A stretch of DNA of 64,000 nt, taken from Lactonifactor longoviformis DSM 17459 (GTDB taxonomy: Bacteria; Bacillota; Clostridia; Lachnospirales; Lachnospiraceae). Shown in pieces: positions 52,934-63,454 of this stretch. The position numbers and the translations under genes are program-made. The stretch's first letter is position 1. Every line of letters begins with the position of its first letter. The stretch lies in assembly GCF_900129135.1 (NCBI RefSeq), contig NZ_FQVI01000004.1, positions 124,001 through 188,000 on the forward strand, in the 5' to 3' direction. A model generated the notes under the pieces. The model ran no database searches and was not told where the DNA came from. It saw only the letters and a program-made list of their open reading frames with translations.

Positions 52934-53051
52934 AATACTTTTTATAAAGCCTCCTTTGTTACGTTTGTTTTAAAATTGTTACATTTATATTACGTACTCA
53001 TTGTACCATGCAAGTACAAAATGTCAACAAAATTCCGTCGGGACAAAACGA

Positions 53052-53087
53052 CAAAAAAATCCCGGCATAAGGTAAGTATATGCCGGG
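53052..53087 (-). terminator. Terminator of the Na/Pi cotransporter gene
   Basis: CCCGGCATA (53061-53069) pairs with TATGCCGGG (53079-53087); on the minus strand the stem is followed by ATTTTTTTG. It lies 10 bp after the stop. Confidence 0.85.
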
Positions 53088-53097
53088 TTTTCAATAT

Positions 53098-54756
53098 TTA
53101 TGCCTGAACAGCACCTTTCATGTCTTCCTCCGGATCCTCCTCCAGGATGGAAAAAGCAATATTGGTAGCGTGATCTGCCACCCTTTCCAGGCCGGATACA
53201 ATATCTGAGTAGAGCATTCCCGCGCTGGGCGTACATTCTCCTCTGGTGAGACGCTGTACATGATTTTGCTGAAGCTCCCGCTCCATCTTGTCAATGTTAT
53301 CTTCCAGTTCCAGGATCTCCTGCATATGGATCCGGTTGTTGTTCGAAAACATATCCAGAGAATACGTTGTGATTTTGATCACAGCGTCCAGCATCCCGGA
53401 CAGCTCTGCCTGTGCTTCTTTACTGAAGCTGACTTTCTCTTCCATCCTTGTCCTGCAGGCATCTGCCACGTTCTCGGCATGATCCCCGATTCGTTCAATA
53501 TCATTTACTACGTGAAATAGTCCTCCGATACTTTTTGCATCGTCAATCGGAAGGGTAGTCTGGTTGATTTTTACAAGATAATCCGTGATTGCATGGTTTA
53601 AAAAGTCTATATTCTTTTCCATAGAATATACTTTTTTCAGTTCCTCCTCATCCAGAGTAACCAGACAGTTCATTGCTCTGGTAAGATTCGTAATTGCCAT
53701 ATTTCCCATGCGTTCCAGTTCTCTGGTTGCTTCTACCACCGCTGTGGTGGGGGAGAACACTGCTTTGTCTCCAATATAAACCAGTTCGAACTCTTCCTCC
53801 CCTTTTTTCTTGTCGTCTCCGGGAACGATCAGGTAAGTAAGCTTTACAATCCACTGGATAAACGGAAACAGTATGATAACCTCACAGACTTTGATTAAGG
53901 TGTGAGCATTGGCTACCTGCCTGGCCACGCTGTCACCGGAAAGCCTCTGAATGATTCCGGTAATCGGATCCAATGCAATTGTCAGGAATACCAGAATAAT
54001 GGCGGAACCTACAATATTAAACAAAAAGTGAATCCATGCTGCCCGTTTGGCATCTTTCTTTCCCCCCAGGCTGGCCAGCAGTGCGGATACACAAGATCCC
54101 ATATTGCATCCCAGGATGATAAAAAAACAGATAGGCAGCTTCAAAAGCCCCTGGGTGGCCAGGAGAAGCACAATACCTACCGTAGCGGAAGAGCTCTGGA
54201 GGATTGCTGTAATTACAAATCCTACCAGGATCGCCACATAGTGATTCTTCAGAGAAGCAAGCATGTCCACAATCTGAGGGGATTCTTTTAATGTAGACAT
54301 AGCTCCGGACATGGTTGACAGTCCCACAAAAAGAATACCAAATCCGAGGACAACCTCCCCTGCCTTTTTCACAGAGTTTTTTTCGCAGAACATCACCATG
54401 ATAACACCGGCCATTACAAAAAGCGGCGCTATTTCAGAGAGATTAAACGCGATTAACTGTGAGGTGACTGTAGTACCGATATTGGCACCCATTATAACTC
54501 CCGCTGCCTGCAGCAGTGACATAAGTCCGGAGTTTACAAAGCTTACTACCATTACCGTGGTAGCGCTGGAGGACTGAACGATGGCCGTAAACAGGATACC
54601 TACCATCATGCCGATAAAACGATTCTTAGTAAAGAATTCCAGGATACTTCTCATCTTGGCACCGGCTGCTTTTTCCAGACCGTCGCTCATGAGCTTCATG
54701 CCGTACAAAAACAGGCCAAGACCGCCAACTAACGTCATAATAATTCCTAAATTCAT
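53098..54756 (-). CDS. Na/Pi cotransporter with PhoU-like domain
   Basis: Membrane protein of 552 residues of the NptA/YjbB type. Two repeated NaPi domains (about 1-290) each have the QSSSATT/QSSSAT signature (GILFTAIVQSSSATT and VITAILQSSSATVG). A cytoplasmic PhoU-type helical domain follows (about 340-540, with an E-x3-D helix pattern in EELKKVYSMEKNIDFLN and DIERIGDHAENVA). Transports phosphate with sodium, or exports it. Single gene. Confidence 0.93.
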   Translation of the reverse strand: MNLGIIMTLVGGLGLFLYGMKLMSDGLEKAAGAKMRSILEFFTKNRFIGMMVGILFTAIVQSSSATTVMVVSFVNSGLMSLLQAAGVIMGANIGTTVTSQLIAFNLSEIAPLFVMAGVIMVMFCEKNSVKKAGEVVLGFGILFVGLSTMSGAMSTLKESPQIVDMLASLKNHYVAILVGFVITAILQSSSATVGIVLLLATQGLLKLPICFFIILGCNMGSCVSALLASLGGKKDAKRAAWIHFLFNIVGSAIILVFLTIALDPITGIIQRLSGDSVARQVANAHTLIKVCEVIILFPFIQWIVKLTYLIVPGDDKKKGEEEFELVYIGDKAVFSPTTAVVEATRELERMGNMAITNLTRAMNCLVTLDEEELKKVYSMEKNIDFLNHAITDYLVKINQTTLPIDDAKSIGGLFHVVNDIERIGDHAENVADACRTRMEEKVSFSKEAQAELSGMLDAVIKITTYSLDMFSNNNRIHMQEILELEDNIDKMERELQQNHVQRLTRGECTPSAGMLYSDIVSGLERVADHATNIAFSILEEDPEEDMKGAVQA

Positions 54757-54843
54757 AGTATCTCCTTAGTAAAAAATATGTCTGGATTTATTCAGGAACG
54801 CCAAAGCGCACCCCTGCGTAACGTTTTTAACGCAGCACTCCTA

Positions 54844-55791
54844 CTATAAGATAAAATTTTTAATTTGTCCATATCCCAAACGAAAATATTCCCTGCCCAT
54901 CTCATTATCCTTCAGGAGCTGTTCCTTCAGAAGTTCCATAGAACCGAATTTTTTCTCATGCCGAAGAAAATGAAAAAATAAGACCTCAGACTCTTTTCCG
55001 TATAAATCCGCATCACAGTCGAAGAGATAGGTTTCCACTCCCAGAAAATTTTCTTTTACCGTGGGTTTGTATCCCACATTTGTAATTCCCTGATACACGC
55101 TCCCATCTATAATGGATTTTGTCACATAGACGCCGTTGGGCGGGAATTTTTTCTTTGTGGAAGGGATGATATTAGTAGTCGGAATCCCGATGGTTCTTCC
55201 CAGCTGTCTGCCCCGGACAATCTCTCCTTTGGTAAAAAACGTATATCCAAGAAGCTGTGATACGGTCTCCATATTCCCTTTTTCCAGTTCTTCTCTAATG
55301 TATGTACTGCTGATCTCTCTGTTTTCGTATCTTTCCTTTTCAATAATCTCTACGGTATAGCCATACTTGCCGGCCATATCCTCCAGCATACGCACATCTC
55401 CCCGCCGCTCATGTCCAAAGCGGAAATCCGTCCCCACTACAATGCAGGCGGCGTGCAGACGGTTCACAAGAAATTCCTTTATAAAGTCTTCTGCCTCCAT
55501 GTGTATGACTTCATCGGTGAAGGGGCACTCCACAAGACAGTCTACCCCCAGCTCCTCTATCATTTCCGCCCGCTCCTCATTGGTCAGAAGAGATTTCAGA
55601 TTAGATTTTCCCAGTTTTACAAGAGGAGAGACATCAAAAGTAAAGATGACTGTCTGATAGCCATCTTTTCCAATCTCAAGCACTCTGTGAATCAGTTTCT
55701 GATGTCCTCTGTGCAGACCATCGAACTTTCCCAGTGTAATCACACTCTTCTGTCCTTCCTCGAACTGGGGTACAACTGTTGTACTGATCAT
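54844..55791 (-). CDS. ribF: Bifunctional riboflavin kinase/FAD synthetase
   Basis: Makes FMN and FAD from riboflavin, 315 residues. N-terminal nucleotidyltransferase (GKFDGLHRGHQKLI; VVGTDFRFGHERRGDV) and C-terminal flavokinase (RGRQLGRTIGIPTTN, PPNGVYV). Start overlaps the truB stop (ATGA), and it is the last gene of the translation operon as in many Firmicutes. Confidence 0.96.
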   Translation of the reverse strand: MISTTVVPQFEEGQKSVITLGKFDGLHRGHQKLIHRVLEIGKDGYQTVIFTFDVSPLVKLGKSNLKSLLTNEERAEMIEELGVDCLVECPFTDEVIHMEAEDFIKEFLVNRLHAACIVVGTDFRFGHERRGDVRMLEDMAGKYGYTVEIIEKERYENREISSTYIREELEKGNMETVSQLLGYTFFTKGEIVRGRQLGRTIGIPTTNIIPSTKKKFPPNGVYVTKSIIDGSVYQGITNVGYKPTVKENFLGVETYLFDCDADLYGKESEVLFFHFLRHEKKFGSMELLKEQLLKDNEMGREYFRLGYGQIKNFIL

Positions 55792-56681
55792 GTCTCCTCC
55801 TTAAACATCTTAACCAGCTTATATTGCCGGCGTTCTTCCTGATACTGGTATATGCCGATAAACATGCCCTGGCTGTCATATACCCGGACCCATGTATCCT
55901 TTATAGGTATCATTTGGTCCGGACAGGCAAAAGAGTTCCCATTGTGCAGCGCCTTATCCAGGCTGGGACTTGCGCAGATCCGGGGATATTCAGAAAACAT
56001 CTCCTCTATAGGCAGAACGTCCTGTTCCAAAACCCCTTTTTCCTTCCGCTGCCGAATCTCCTCCAAAGTAAGGCTTTCCTGTATCCGAAAGCGTTCCACA
56101 CGGGTGCGGGTCAGCTGTTCCATACAGCCTCCGCATCCTAGTTTCTGTCCAATATCGTGGCAGAGTGTCCGTATGTAAGTTCCCTTGGAGCATGTAACTG
56201 ACAGCTTTACCCTGGGAAGACTCAGTTCCGTCACCTCAATGCTGCGAAAAAAGACCTTCCTCGCTCTGCGCTCCACTTCTCTGCCCTCCCTGGCCAGCTC
56301 GTACAGTTTCTTTCCGTTCACCTTCAGGGCAGAATACATGGGAGGGATCTGCATCTGCTCCCCCACAAATCCGCGGATGCAGTCTCTTACCTCTTCTTCA
56401 GAAACCGTAACCGGCATTTCTTCCAGAATCCTGCCGGAAATATCCTGGGTATCTGTGACTGTGCCAAGCAGCAGTACCGTCTCATAGGATTTATCTTTCT
56501 CTGTAAGCATGTCACAGAGCTTTGTAGCTTTTCCAAGACACACCGGCAGGACACCTACAGCATCCGGATCCAGCGTCCCTGTATGACCTATTTTTTTCTG
56601 TTTCAGAATTCCTCTCAGTTTTGCCACCACATCATGGGAGGTATAGCCTTTTTCTTTATAAACGTTAAGTACTCCGTTCAT
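55788..56681 (-). CDS. truB: tRNA pseudouridine-55 synthase
   Basis: Isomerises U55 of tRNAs, 297 residues. Catalytic Asp in GHTGTLDPDAVGVLPVCLG; KDKSYET; C-terminal extension present. Four-base overlap with both neighbours' coding ends. Confidence 0.96.
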   Translation of the reverse strand: MNGVLNVYKEKGYTSHDVVAKLRGILKQKKIGHTGTLDPDAVGVLPVCLGKATKLCDMLTEKDKSYETVLLLGTVTDTQDISGRILEEMPVTVSEEEVRDCIRGFVGEQMQIPPMYSALKVNGKKLYELAREGREVERRARKVFFRSIEVTELSLPRVKLSVTCSKGTYIRTLCHDIGQKLGCGGCMEQLTRTRVERFRIQESLTLEEIRQRKEKGVLEQDVLPIEEMFSEYPRICASPSLDKALHNGNSFACPDQMIPIKDTWVRVYDSQGMFIGIYQYQEERRQYKLVKMFKEET

Positions 56682-57655
56682 GAAAGTATTTCCTTCTCTC
56701 TCAGCTGTTTTTCTATGTGGGGCGTAAGATTATTGATCACATCATAGGAGCTTCCCTGCAGGGTGCATCCTGCTGCTTTTACGTGGCCTCCTCCTCCAAA
56801 GTACGAGGCAATTGCACTAACATCCACCGCCCCGTTGGAGCGCAGGCTTACTTTATACTCCTGGGCCGATGTCTGGTACATAAAAACTGCCACCTCAACG
56901 CCCTGGGTAACACGAAGCTGACTCACAATACCGTCCAGCTCTTTTGCCTGTATACCGTAAAATTCCATGTCCTTTTCATTGACAACACCCACAATACATT
57001 TGCCGTCCAGCACCAGAATGCTCTCCATAAGGCACCGGCCCAGCACCTGATTCTGCACATAGGTCTTTGTGTAAAAAGATTCATCTACAATACGGCTGAA
57101 ATCTATTCCTTTATCCATGAGAATCCCTGCAATGGTCATGGTTCTGGATGAAGTGCAGGAATACTGGAACACCCCTGTGTCATGGACAATCCCCGTATAG
57201 AGAGCCGCTGCACAGTCGGGCGAAATCTTTTCTTCCTCCAGCATTTCAAACAGCACCTCACAGGAGGAGCTGCTGTCGGGGACGATCACATTTATGTCAC
57301 CAAATCCCGGATTGCTGATATGGTGATCGATACAAAGACGTTTTCCTGCATGTTCAAAACAGGGAAACGCAACGCCAATGCGGTCTGGGGCGCTGGCGTC
57401 CAGAGTGATAAACAGATCATACGTTTGTTCCTCCCGGCAGATGGTCTGTATCTGGTCCAGATCCCGGATAAATGAGAACCCTTCTTTCGGCTCTTCCAGA
57501 TATACGTCCGTCTCAAGGGAAGGATAGTTCTCTTTCAGGTACAGGTAAAGCCCCATGCAGGAACCCACACAGTCTCCGTCCGGACGCACGTGGCCGGCTA
57601 TGGCCACAGTCCGGATGCCTTCCAGCTGCGAAGCCAGTTTAATCATTCTTATCAT
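56678..57655 (-). CDS. nrnA: DHH/DHHA1 phosphoesterase, nanoRNase NrnA type
   Basis: Degrades nanoRNA and possibly pAp or cyclic dinucleotides, 325 residues. DHH domain with GHVRPDGDCVGSCMG, LDASAPDRIG, IDHHISNPGFGD (the DHH motif) and TGIVHDTGVFQYS, then DHHA1 with the GGGGHVKAAGC glycine motif. Overlaps rbfA by 17 bp and truB by 4 bp. Standard gene of this operon in Clostridia. Confidence 0.94.
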   Translation of the reverse strand: MIRMIKLASQLEGIRTVAIAGHVRPDGDCVGSCMGLYLYLKENYPSLETDVYLEEPKEGFSFIRDLDQIQTICREEQTYDLFITLDASAPDRIGVAFPCFEHAGKRLCIDHHISNPGFGDINVIVPDSSSSCEVLFEMLEEEKISPDCAAALYTGIVHDTGVFQYSCTSSRTMTIAGILMDKGIDFSRIVDESFYTKTYVQNQVLGRCLMESILVLDGKCIVGVVNEKDMEFYGIQAKELDGIVSQLRVTQGVEVAVFMYQTSAQEYKVSLRSNGAVDVSAIASYFGGGGHVKAAGCTLQGSSYDVINNLTPHIEKQLREKEILS

Positions 57656-58025
57656 CTTCCTTCTGTTCGAAATCCTGATTGTTCACTTCCTGAATCAATT
57701 TTGACATAGTAACGCCGTATTCAATGGAGGTATCCAGCACAAATCGGATTTGTGGCGTGTTGCGCAGATTGATATTCTTGGCCAGCTGATTTTTCAGAAA
57801 GCCTTCTGCGCTCTTTAGACCTGCCAGAGTATCCTCCTTTGCCTTGTCATCTCCCATAACACTGATGTAGGCCTTGCAGGTTTTCAGATCCGGCGCCACC
57901 TCAACGGCGGTTACTGATGTCAGCGGATGAATACGGGGATCTTTCAGATCCCCCCGGATTAAATTGGCCAGTTCTCTTTGAACTTCCCCATTAATCCTTG
58001 TATTCTTTATACTGTTTTTTCTCAT
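57639..58025 (-). CDS. rbfA: 30S ribosome-binding factor A
   Basis: Assists 16S rRNA 5'-end maturation, about 128 residues. KH-like fold with INGEVQRELANLIRGDLKDPRI and RNTPQIRFVLDTSIEYG. The ATG at 58025 is preferred to the GTG at 58037 because AAAGTGAG is then well spaced. Confidence 0.95.
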   Translation of the reverse strand: MRKNSIKNTRINGEVQRELANLIRGDLKDPRIHPLTSVTAVEVAPDLKTCKAYISVMGDDKAKEDTLAGLKSAEGFLKNQLAKNINLRNTPQIRFVLDTSIEYGVTMSKLIQEVNNQDFEQKEDDKND

Positions 58026-58080
58026 ATCTATTCTCACTTTCTGTCTTTTCAGGTACAGCCGCAGGCAGCCCCTCTGGATT

Positions 58081-61020
58081 CTAGCGAGGAACTTCTACCA
58101 TAATATAGGCTTCTACCTTATCTTCTTCTTTTACGTCATTGAAGTCCTGGAATACCAAGCCGCACTCGTATCCGGCTTTTACTTCCTTCACATCATCCTT
58201 AAAGCGCTTCAGAGATGCCAGCGGTCCCTCGAAGATCTGCTCATCCTCACGGGTAATGCGCACTTTACAGCCTCTCTGGAAGATACCGTCCAGGACATAA
58301 GAGCCTGCAATGGTACCGATGCCGGAAGCCTTAAATGTCTGGCGGACTTCCCCGTGGCCGATGACTTTCTCCTCATATACCGGATCCAGCATACCCTTCA
58401 TAGCCGCTTCCACATCCTCAATAGCCTGATAAATGACGCGGTATAGGCGCAGATCCACCCCTTCCTGTTCTGCAATCGCTTTTGCGGTAGCGTCAGGGCG
58501 GACATTAAAGCCGATAATAATAGCATTGGAAGCAGAGGCCAGGGTAACGTCTGATTCATTGATGGCGCCTACGCCTCCATGGATCACCTTGACAATCACT
58601 TCTTCATTAGAAAGCTTTACAAGACTCTGTTTTACTGCCTCCACGGAACCCTGTACGTCTGCTTTTACAACAATCGGAAGTTCCTTTAAATTACCTGCTT
58701 TAATCTGTGTAAATAAATCGTCCAGAGACATTTTTGCTTTGGTGTCCTCCAGAAGTTTATTCTTTCCTTCTGACACAAAGGTCTCTGCAAATTGTTTTGC
58801 CTCTTTGTCGTTGTCAAGAGCTACGAGAATCTCCCCTGCATTGGGCACATCGGAAAGTCCCAAAATCTCTACGGGTGTGGAAGGACCAGCCTCTTTTACC
58901 CGTCTTCCCTTGTCATCCATCATGGCACGCACTTTTCCGGAGCAGGAACCTGCAGCGATAAAGTCTCCCACCTGAAGAGTACCCTTCTGCACCAGAATCG
59001 TTGCCACAGGACCCTTTCCTTTATCCAGCTCTGCCTCAATGACAAGGCCTCTGGCTTTTCTCTTAGGATTGGCTTTCAATTCTCCCACTTCTGCAGTTAG
59101 AAGAATCATCTCCAAAAGTTCATCAATTCCGTCTCCGGAATGGGCGGATACAGGCACAAAGATCGTGCTGCCGCCCCAGTCTTCGGGAATCAGCTCATAT
59201 TCTGATAATTCCTGTTTTACCTTTTCCACATTGGCACTTGGCTTATCAATCTTATTGACAGCTACAATTATCTCTGTGCCGGCGGCCTTAGCATGATTAA
59301 TGGCCTCCACTGTCTGGGGCATAACACCGTCATCTGCAGCGACTACCAGGATTGCAATATCAGTAGCGTTGGCACCGCGCATTCTCATAGCAGTAAATGC
59401 CTCATGTCCGGGAGTATCCAGGAATGTAATCTTCTGTCCGTTGATGCTTACTACGTAGGCGCCGATATGCTGGGTAATTCCTCCCGCTTCTTTGTCTGTT
59501 ACATGTGTATTACGAATAGCATCCAGAAGAGAAGTCTTGCCGTGGTCAACATGCCCCATGACACAGACAACTGGCGGTCTGGAGACAAGCAGGCTGTTAT
59601 CCTCCTCTTCCTCTCTGAGCAGTTCCTCGATGACATCGATTTTCTCTTCCGGCTCTGCTATAATATCATAGCTTAATGCTATCTCCTGTGCTTTCTCGAA
59701 ATCAATCTCATGATTGACTGTAACCAGGATTCCTTCCAGGAATAGCTTCTTAACGATTACAGACGGCTGCATTTTCATCTTTTCAGCCAGCTCCCGGATT
59801 GTCATCTTTTCCGGAAGGGTAATCTCCTTAATTTCTTCCTTCTTCTCCTCCTGCTTCGGCTGAGGATTCGGTCTCTGAAGAGCTTTCGGAAGCCTCTGAT
59901 TCGGTCTTCTTCCTCCCTGGTTTGGCCGCTTTCCGCCATTGCCCTGGTTTTTGTACTCTTCTCGCTTGACATCCTTTTTCTTGTTATCTCTGTTCAGCTT
60001 GCGGCTGTCTTTGTCGACAATTTCAATTTTTGAATCTGTCGGTTTGTTTCTTGTATCCGGCCCATTTTTACGGAAATCATTGGTTCTTCCTGCGGGTCTC
60101 TGGCCGTCATTGCTTCTGTAGCCTCCGCCCGGTCTCTGGCCGTCATTGCCTCTGTAACCTCCGCCTTGTCTCTGGCCGTCATTGCTTCTCTGGTAGCCTC
60201 CGCCGCTTCTCTGGCCGTCATTATTTCTCTGGTAGCTTCCCGCCGGTCTCTGGCCGTCATTATTTCTCTGATAGCCTCCTGCCGGTCTCTGGCCGTCATT
60301 ATTTCTCTGATAGCTTCCCGCCGGTCTCTGGCCGTCATTATTTCTCTGGTAGCCCCCTGCCGGTCTCTGGCCGTCATTGTTTCTCTGGTAGCCCCCCGCC
60401 GGTCTCTGGCCTCCCTGAGGTCTCTGATAATTTCCAGTTCCCCTCTGGCCGTCATTGCTTCTCTGGCCGTCGTTATTTCTCTGGTAGCCTCCTGCCGGTC
60501 TCTGGCCTCCCTGGGTTCTCTGATAACCTCCGCCGCTTCTCTGACTGCTTCCGGTCCTCTGATTGCCGCCGGTGCTCCTCTGACTATTATTTGCCGGCCG
60601 CTGATTGTTATTCACTGGTCTTGAACTATTTTCACTCATAGCTTTTACATTACTCTCTGTTGGCCTGGGAATGCTGTCTCCCTGGCTTGCTTGTGTATTT
60701 TGAACAGGTTTCTCAGTGTCACTGTGTACCGGGTGTTCGGTCTGAGGGCGGCCCTGGTATGGACGGCTCTGGCTGGAACGCTGCGGGCCTTTGCCTCTTC
60801 TGTCCCCTCCATTGCTGGCATTCTGGGGACGGAACACCTGAATAATATTGGATTTCTTTTTGGGCTTTTCAAAATGCTCTTTCACAGCCTTCACATGATC
60901 GTCTTCCAGACTGCTCATATGGCTTTTGACTTCTATATTTTTCTCTTTCAGAAAATCTAATACCTCCTTGTTTGTTTTATCTAGTTCCTTAGCAAGTTCA
61001 TGTACTCTAATTTTTGACAT
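58081..61020 (-). CDS. infB: Translation initiation factor IF-2 with expanded repeat-rich N-terminus
   Basis: GTPase that places initiator tRNA on the ribosome, 979 residues, long for the family. Order: IF2-N subdomain (1-50), basic and Gln/Asn/Gly-rich disordered region (about 65-395) with tandem 13-residue repeats (about 161-312), second IF2-N helix domain (403-452), G domain with GHVDHGKT (489-496), DTPGHEAF and NKID, then domains II-IV ([20 protein letters not shown]). The repeats preserve the frame. In the usual operon between ylxQ and rbfA. Confidence 0.97.
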   Translation of the reverse strand: MSKIRVHELAKELDKTNKEVLDFLKEKNIEVKSHMSSLEDDHVKAVKEHFEKPKKKSNIIQVFRPQNASNGGDRRGKGPQRSSQSRPYQGRPQTEHPVHSDTEKPVQNTQASQGDSIPRPTESNVKAMSENSSRPVNNNQRPANNSQRSTGGNQRTGSSQRSGGGYQRTQGGQRPAGGYQRNNDGQRSNDGQRGTGNYQRPQGGQRPAGGYQRNNDGQRPAGGYQRNNDGQRPAGSYQRNNDGQRPAGGYQRNNDGQRPAGSYQRNNDGQRSGGGYQRSNDGQRQGGGYRGNDGQRPGGGYRSNDGQRPAGRTNDFRKNGPDTRNKPTDSKIEIVDKDSRKLNRDNKKKDVKREEYKNQGNGGKRPNQGGRRPNQRLPKALQRPNPQPKQEEKKEEIKEITLPEKMTIRELAEKMKMQPSVIVKKLFLEGILVTVNHEIDFEKAQEIALSYDIIAEPEEKIDVIEELLREEEEDNSLLVSRPPVVCVMGHVDHGKTSLLDAIRNTHVTDKEAGGITQHIGAYVVSINGQKITFLDTPGHEAFTAMRMRGANATDIAILVVAADDGVMPQTVEAINHAKAAGTEIIVAVNKIDKPSANVEKVKQELSEYELIPEDWGGSTIFVPVSAHSGDGIDELLEMILLTAEVGELKANPKRKARGLVIEAELDKGKGPVATILVQKGTLQVGDFIAAGSCSGKVRAMMDDKGRRVKEAGPSTPVEILGLSDVPNAGEILVALDNDKEAKQFAETFVSEGKNKLLEDTKAKMSLDDLFTQIKAGNLKELPIVVKADVQGSVEAVKQSLVKLSNEEVIVKVIHGGVGAINESDVTLASASNAIIIGFNVRPDATAKAIAEQEGVDLRLYRVIYQAIEDVEAAMKGMLDPVYEEKVIGHGEVRQTFKASGIGTIAGSYVLDGIFQRGCKVRITREDEQIFEGPLASLKRFKDDVKEVKAGYECGLVFQDFNDVKEEDKVEAYIMVEVPR
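60085..60540. repeat. Tandem repeats inside infB (about 39-bp unit)
   Basis: The segment encodes about eleven degenerate copies of a 13-residue unit of the form [13 protein letters not shown] (also PAGS, SGGG and QGGG variants and shorter 11-12-residue copies). On the plus strand the recurring word is CTCTGGCCGTCATT followed by ATTTCTCTGGTAG-like sequence. Copies in the middle are almost identical, suggesting recent expansion by slippage or unequal recombination. Confidence 0.9.
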
Positions 61021-61040
61021 ACTTACTACCTCCTTTTCTA

Positions 61041-61352
61041 TTACGAATTCATTTCCAGTTGCTTTTCGATTGCCTTAGCAAAATTTTCATCGGTTACTGC
61101 CAGGGAAGCCCGGAATTCTTTTCCAATCGCCCTGCCCAGTTCTTCCTTTTCTCCCAGGAAATACAGTGGAACCTGGTAGTAAGAGCAGGAATTTCCGAAT
61201 TTCTTTTTGGTATTCCCGGAGGCTGACTCCGCGACCACAACCAAAAAAGCAGTTCCTGTTTTCACAGCTTTTTCCGTAGAAAATTCTCCGCTCACAACTT
61301 TGCCGGCTTTCATTGCCAATCCTATCAGAGATAGTACTTTATGATTTATCAA
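61041..61352 (-). CDS. ylxQ: L7Ae-family RNA-binding protein YlxQ
   Basis: Small (103 residues) L7Ae/L30e-fold protein binding kink-turn [25 protein letters not shown] and [19 protein letters not shown] are typical. Ribosome-associated role presumed. Overlaps the YlxR gene end and precedes infB. Confidence 0.93.
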   Translation of the reverse strand: MINHKVLSLIGLAMKAGKVVSGEFSTEKAVKTGTAFLVVVAESASGNTKKKFGNSCSYYQVPLYFLGEKEELGRAIGKEFRASLAVTDENFAKAIEKQLEMNS

Positions 61353-61617
61353 TAACTTCTAACTCCTTTTTCAAGCTTTCATAGACCTCTTTTGGAATTC
61401 CCATCTTTAATGAGCGTTCCAGCCCTTTGTTTTTTTGGGCTTTCTCCAGACAGTCCCTGGAAAAACAAAGATATGCGCCTCTACCGTTTTTCTTACCAGT
61501 CGCATCCAGCACAATCTCATCCTCTGTTGTCTTTAAGACACGCATCATTTCTTTCTTACTTTTCATCTCACCACACCCGATGCATTTCCGCACAGGTACT
61601 TTTCGAACGGTGCCCAT
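61339..61617 (-). CDS. rnpM: YlxR/RnpM family RNA-binding protein (DUF448)
   Basis: 92-residue basic protein with the family motif PVRKCIGCGEMKSKKEMMRV and GRGAYLCFSRDCLEKA. In Bacillus the homologue binds and modulates RNase P RNA. The ATG at 61617 is chosen; a GTG at 61626 would be too close to the Shine-Dalgarno sequence. Confidence 0.92.
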   Translation of the reverse strand: MGTVRKVPVRKCIGCGEMKSKKEMMRVLKTTEDEIVLDATGKKNGRGAYLCFSRDCLEKAQKNKGLERSLKMGIPKEVYESLKKELEVIDKS

Positions 61618-61629
61618 AACTCTCACTTC

Positions 61630-62799
61630 CTACTCTTCAACGTCTTCCGGCTCCTCATAGTAAGGCTCAGCCTCTTCCGTGTATTCATTCTCATCCGGAT
61701 AATATTCTTCGCCGTCCCCATAGTCCTCTTCATACTCTTCTTCATAGTAATCTAAGTCACCGGCCTCTCTGGCCTGGGTCTCACTCTTTATATCAATTTT
61801 AAAGCCTGTCAGCCTTGCTGCAAGCCTTGCATTCTGTCCCTCTTTTCCGATTGCAAGAGAAAGCTGGTAATCAGGCACTACAACCTGAGCTGTTTTCTCA
61901 TCGGGATCTGCCATTACTGAGATCACCTTTGCCGGACTGAGTGCATTTTCAATCAATATCGCGGGGTTGTCACTCCAGTTAATAATATCAATCTTCTCTC
62001 CTCTGAGTTCCTCTACAATGGCATTCACTCTCGCTCCGTTCATACCAACACAGGCGCCCACCGGGTCAACATCCGGGTCGTTGGACCATACCGCGATTTT
62101 GGTTCTGGATCCCGCCTCCCTGGCGATGCTTTTTATCTCGACTGTTCCGTCTTTTACCTCGGTCACTTCTGATTCAAACAGACGCTTTACCAATTCCGGA
62201 TGTGTCCGGGAAACTAAGATTTTTGGACCTTTCGGTGTATCCTTGACCTCCAAAATATACAGCTTAATGCGCTCTGTAGGGCGAAATACCTCTCCCTTTA
62301 CCTGCTCATTTTCCGTAAGAATAGCATCCGCTTTGCCAAGATTAATACTATAATTTTTGCCAAGATTTCTCTGAACAATACCCGTCACTACATCCTTTTC
62401 CTTGCCGTAGTACTGGTTATAAATCACTTTGCGCTCTTCTTCGCGGATCTTCTGAAGAATGACGTTTTTGGCATTCTGAGTGGCGATTCTTCCAAACTCT
62501 TTCGATTTAATCTCTATATTAACGATATCTCCGACTTCATATTTGGAATCAATCATCTTGGCATTGGCCAGACTGATCTCCAAGATGGGATCCTCTACCT
62601 CTTCCACCACTGTCTTTTCTGCATATACTCCAAAGTCGCAGGTCTCCGGATTAATGTTTACTTTTACATTATCTGCTTTGCCGAAATGATTCTTACATGC
62701 CTGAATCAAAGACTGCTCAATTGCTTCCAAAAGAGTATCCTTACTGATGGATTTCTCTTTTTCCAGAATCTCCAGTGCCTCTAATAATTCTGTATTCAT
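61630..62799 (-). CDS. nusA: Transcription termination/antitermination factor NusA
   Basis: Binds RNA polymerase and nascent RNA, 389 residues. N-terminal domain ([21 protein letters not shown]), S1 domain (about 135-200), two KH domains ([33 protein letters not shown]) and a strongly acidic C-terminal tail (about 345-389) of the Firmicutes form without the AR repeats. Confidence 0.97.
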   Translation of the reverse strand: MNTELLEALEILEKEKSISKDTLLEAIEQSLIQACKNHFGKADNVKVNINPETCDFGVYAEKTVVEEVEDPILEISLANAKMIDSKYEVGDIVNIEIKSKEFGRIATQNAKNVILQKIREEERKVIYNQYYGKEKDVVTGIVQRNLGKNYSINLGKADAILTENEQVKGEVFRPTERIKLYILEVKDTPKGPKILVSRTHPELVKRLFESEVTEVKDGTVEIKSIAREAGSRTKIAVWSNDPDVDPVGACVGMNGARVNAIVEELRGEKIDIINWSDNPAILIENALSPAKVISVMADPDEKTAQVVVPDYQLSLAIGKEGQNARLAARLTGFKIDIKSETQAREAGDLDYYEEEYEEDYGDGEEYYPDENEYTEEAEPYYEEPEDVEE

Positions 62800-62820
62800 G
62801 TTACTTCTTCCTCCTAAATA

Positions 62821-63288
62821 TTAAAAATCGAATGCCAATCGTATCAAAGCGATATCAGCCTTCTGAAACACCATCTCCGTTCCGTCTTCTCTGGAAATAG
62901 TTACACTATTGTCATCGTATGCCTTCAGAACTCCATAGAATTCTTTCTCCTTTTGAATCGCACGGTAGGTGCGGATCTCCAGCTCTTTTCCCATACTTCT
63001 GGCGTAGTCTTTTTCTTTCTTCAGCGGTCTCCCAAGCCCCGGAGAGCTGACTTCCATTATATATGCTTCCTCAATAAAGTCTTCTTCATCCAATTTGTCG
63101 CTGAACGCACGGCTTACCGCCTCACAGTCATCTACCGTTATGCCCCCTTCTTTGTCTATATAAGCCCTCAGATACCAGTTGCTTCCTTCTTTCACATACT
63201 CTACATCCACCAGCTCAAATCCATGGGACGCAACAATTGGGAGAAGAATGCTCTCTGCTTTTTGTTCATACACTTCTTTTTTACTCAT
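62821..63288 (-). CDS. rimP: Ribosome maturation factor RimP
   Basis: 155-residue 30S assembly factor; GFELVDVEYVKEGSNWYLRAYIDKEGGITVDDCEAVSRA (hallmarks YLRAYIDK and DDCEAVSR) and EVSSPGLGRPLK are diagnostic. First gene of the nusA-infB operon. Confidence 0.96.
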   Translation of the reverse strand: MSKKEVYEQKAESILLPIVASHGFELVDVEYVKEGSNWYLRAYIDKEGGITVDDCEAVSRAFSDKLDEEDFIEEAYIMEVSSPGLGRPLKKEKDYARSMGKELEIRTYRAIQKEKEFYGVLKAYDDNSVTISREDGTEMVFQKADIALIRLAFDF

Positions 63289-63325
63289 GTTCTCACCACG
63301 CTTTCCGGATATTCCCTTACACGCG

Positions 63326-63355
63326 ATAAGAGTGGACTCGCAAGCCCACTCTTAT
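63326..63355 (-). other. Hairpin in the rimP-nusA operon leader
   Basis: ATAAGAGTGG (63326-63335) pairs with CCACTCTTAT (63346-63355), 10-nt loop, no T tract. It lies between the operon promoter and rimP, so it is in the 5' UTR rather than a terminator of the topoisomerase gene. Confidence 0.55.
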
Positions 63356-63381
63356 ACTGTAGTATTATTTATATCTTATTA

Positions 63382-63410
63382 ATATTAGCACTAATTCCCA
63401 GAAAAATCAA
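63382..63410 (-). promoter_or_regulatory. Promoter of the rimP-nusA-infB operon
   Basis: Minus-strand TTGATT (63410-63405), 17-bp spacer, TAATAT (63387-63382). Predicted start near 63375, giving a leader of about 85 nt with the hairpin above. Confidence 0.65.
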
Positions 63411-63454
63411 GCATCTTAGAAAATTTGGTAAGATTCCGTCCGTTCCACTGTCGG

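Noticed and set aside
54770-54843. Terminator after ribF
   Set aside because: A CTGCGT/ACGCAG inverted repeat exists near 54815-54836, but it is short, interrupted and lacks a T tract.
60085-60540. Regular repeats near 60 kb as a CRISPR array
   Set aside because: They lie in the infB frame, encode a 13-residue protein repeat, have no unique spacers, and no cas genes are nearby.
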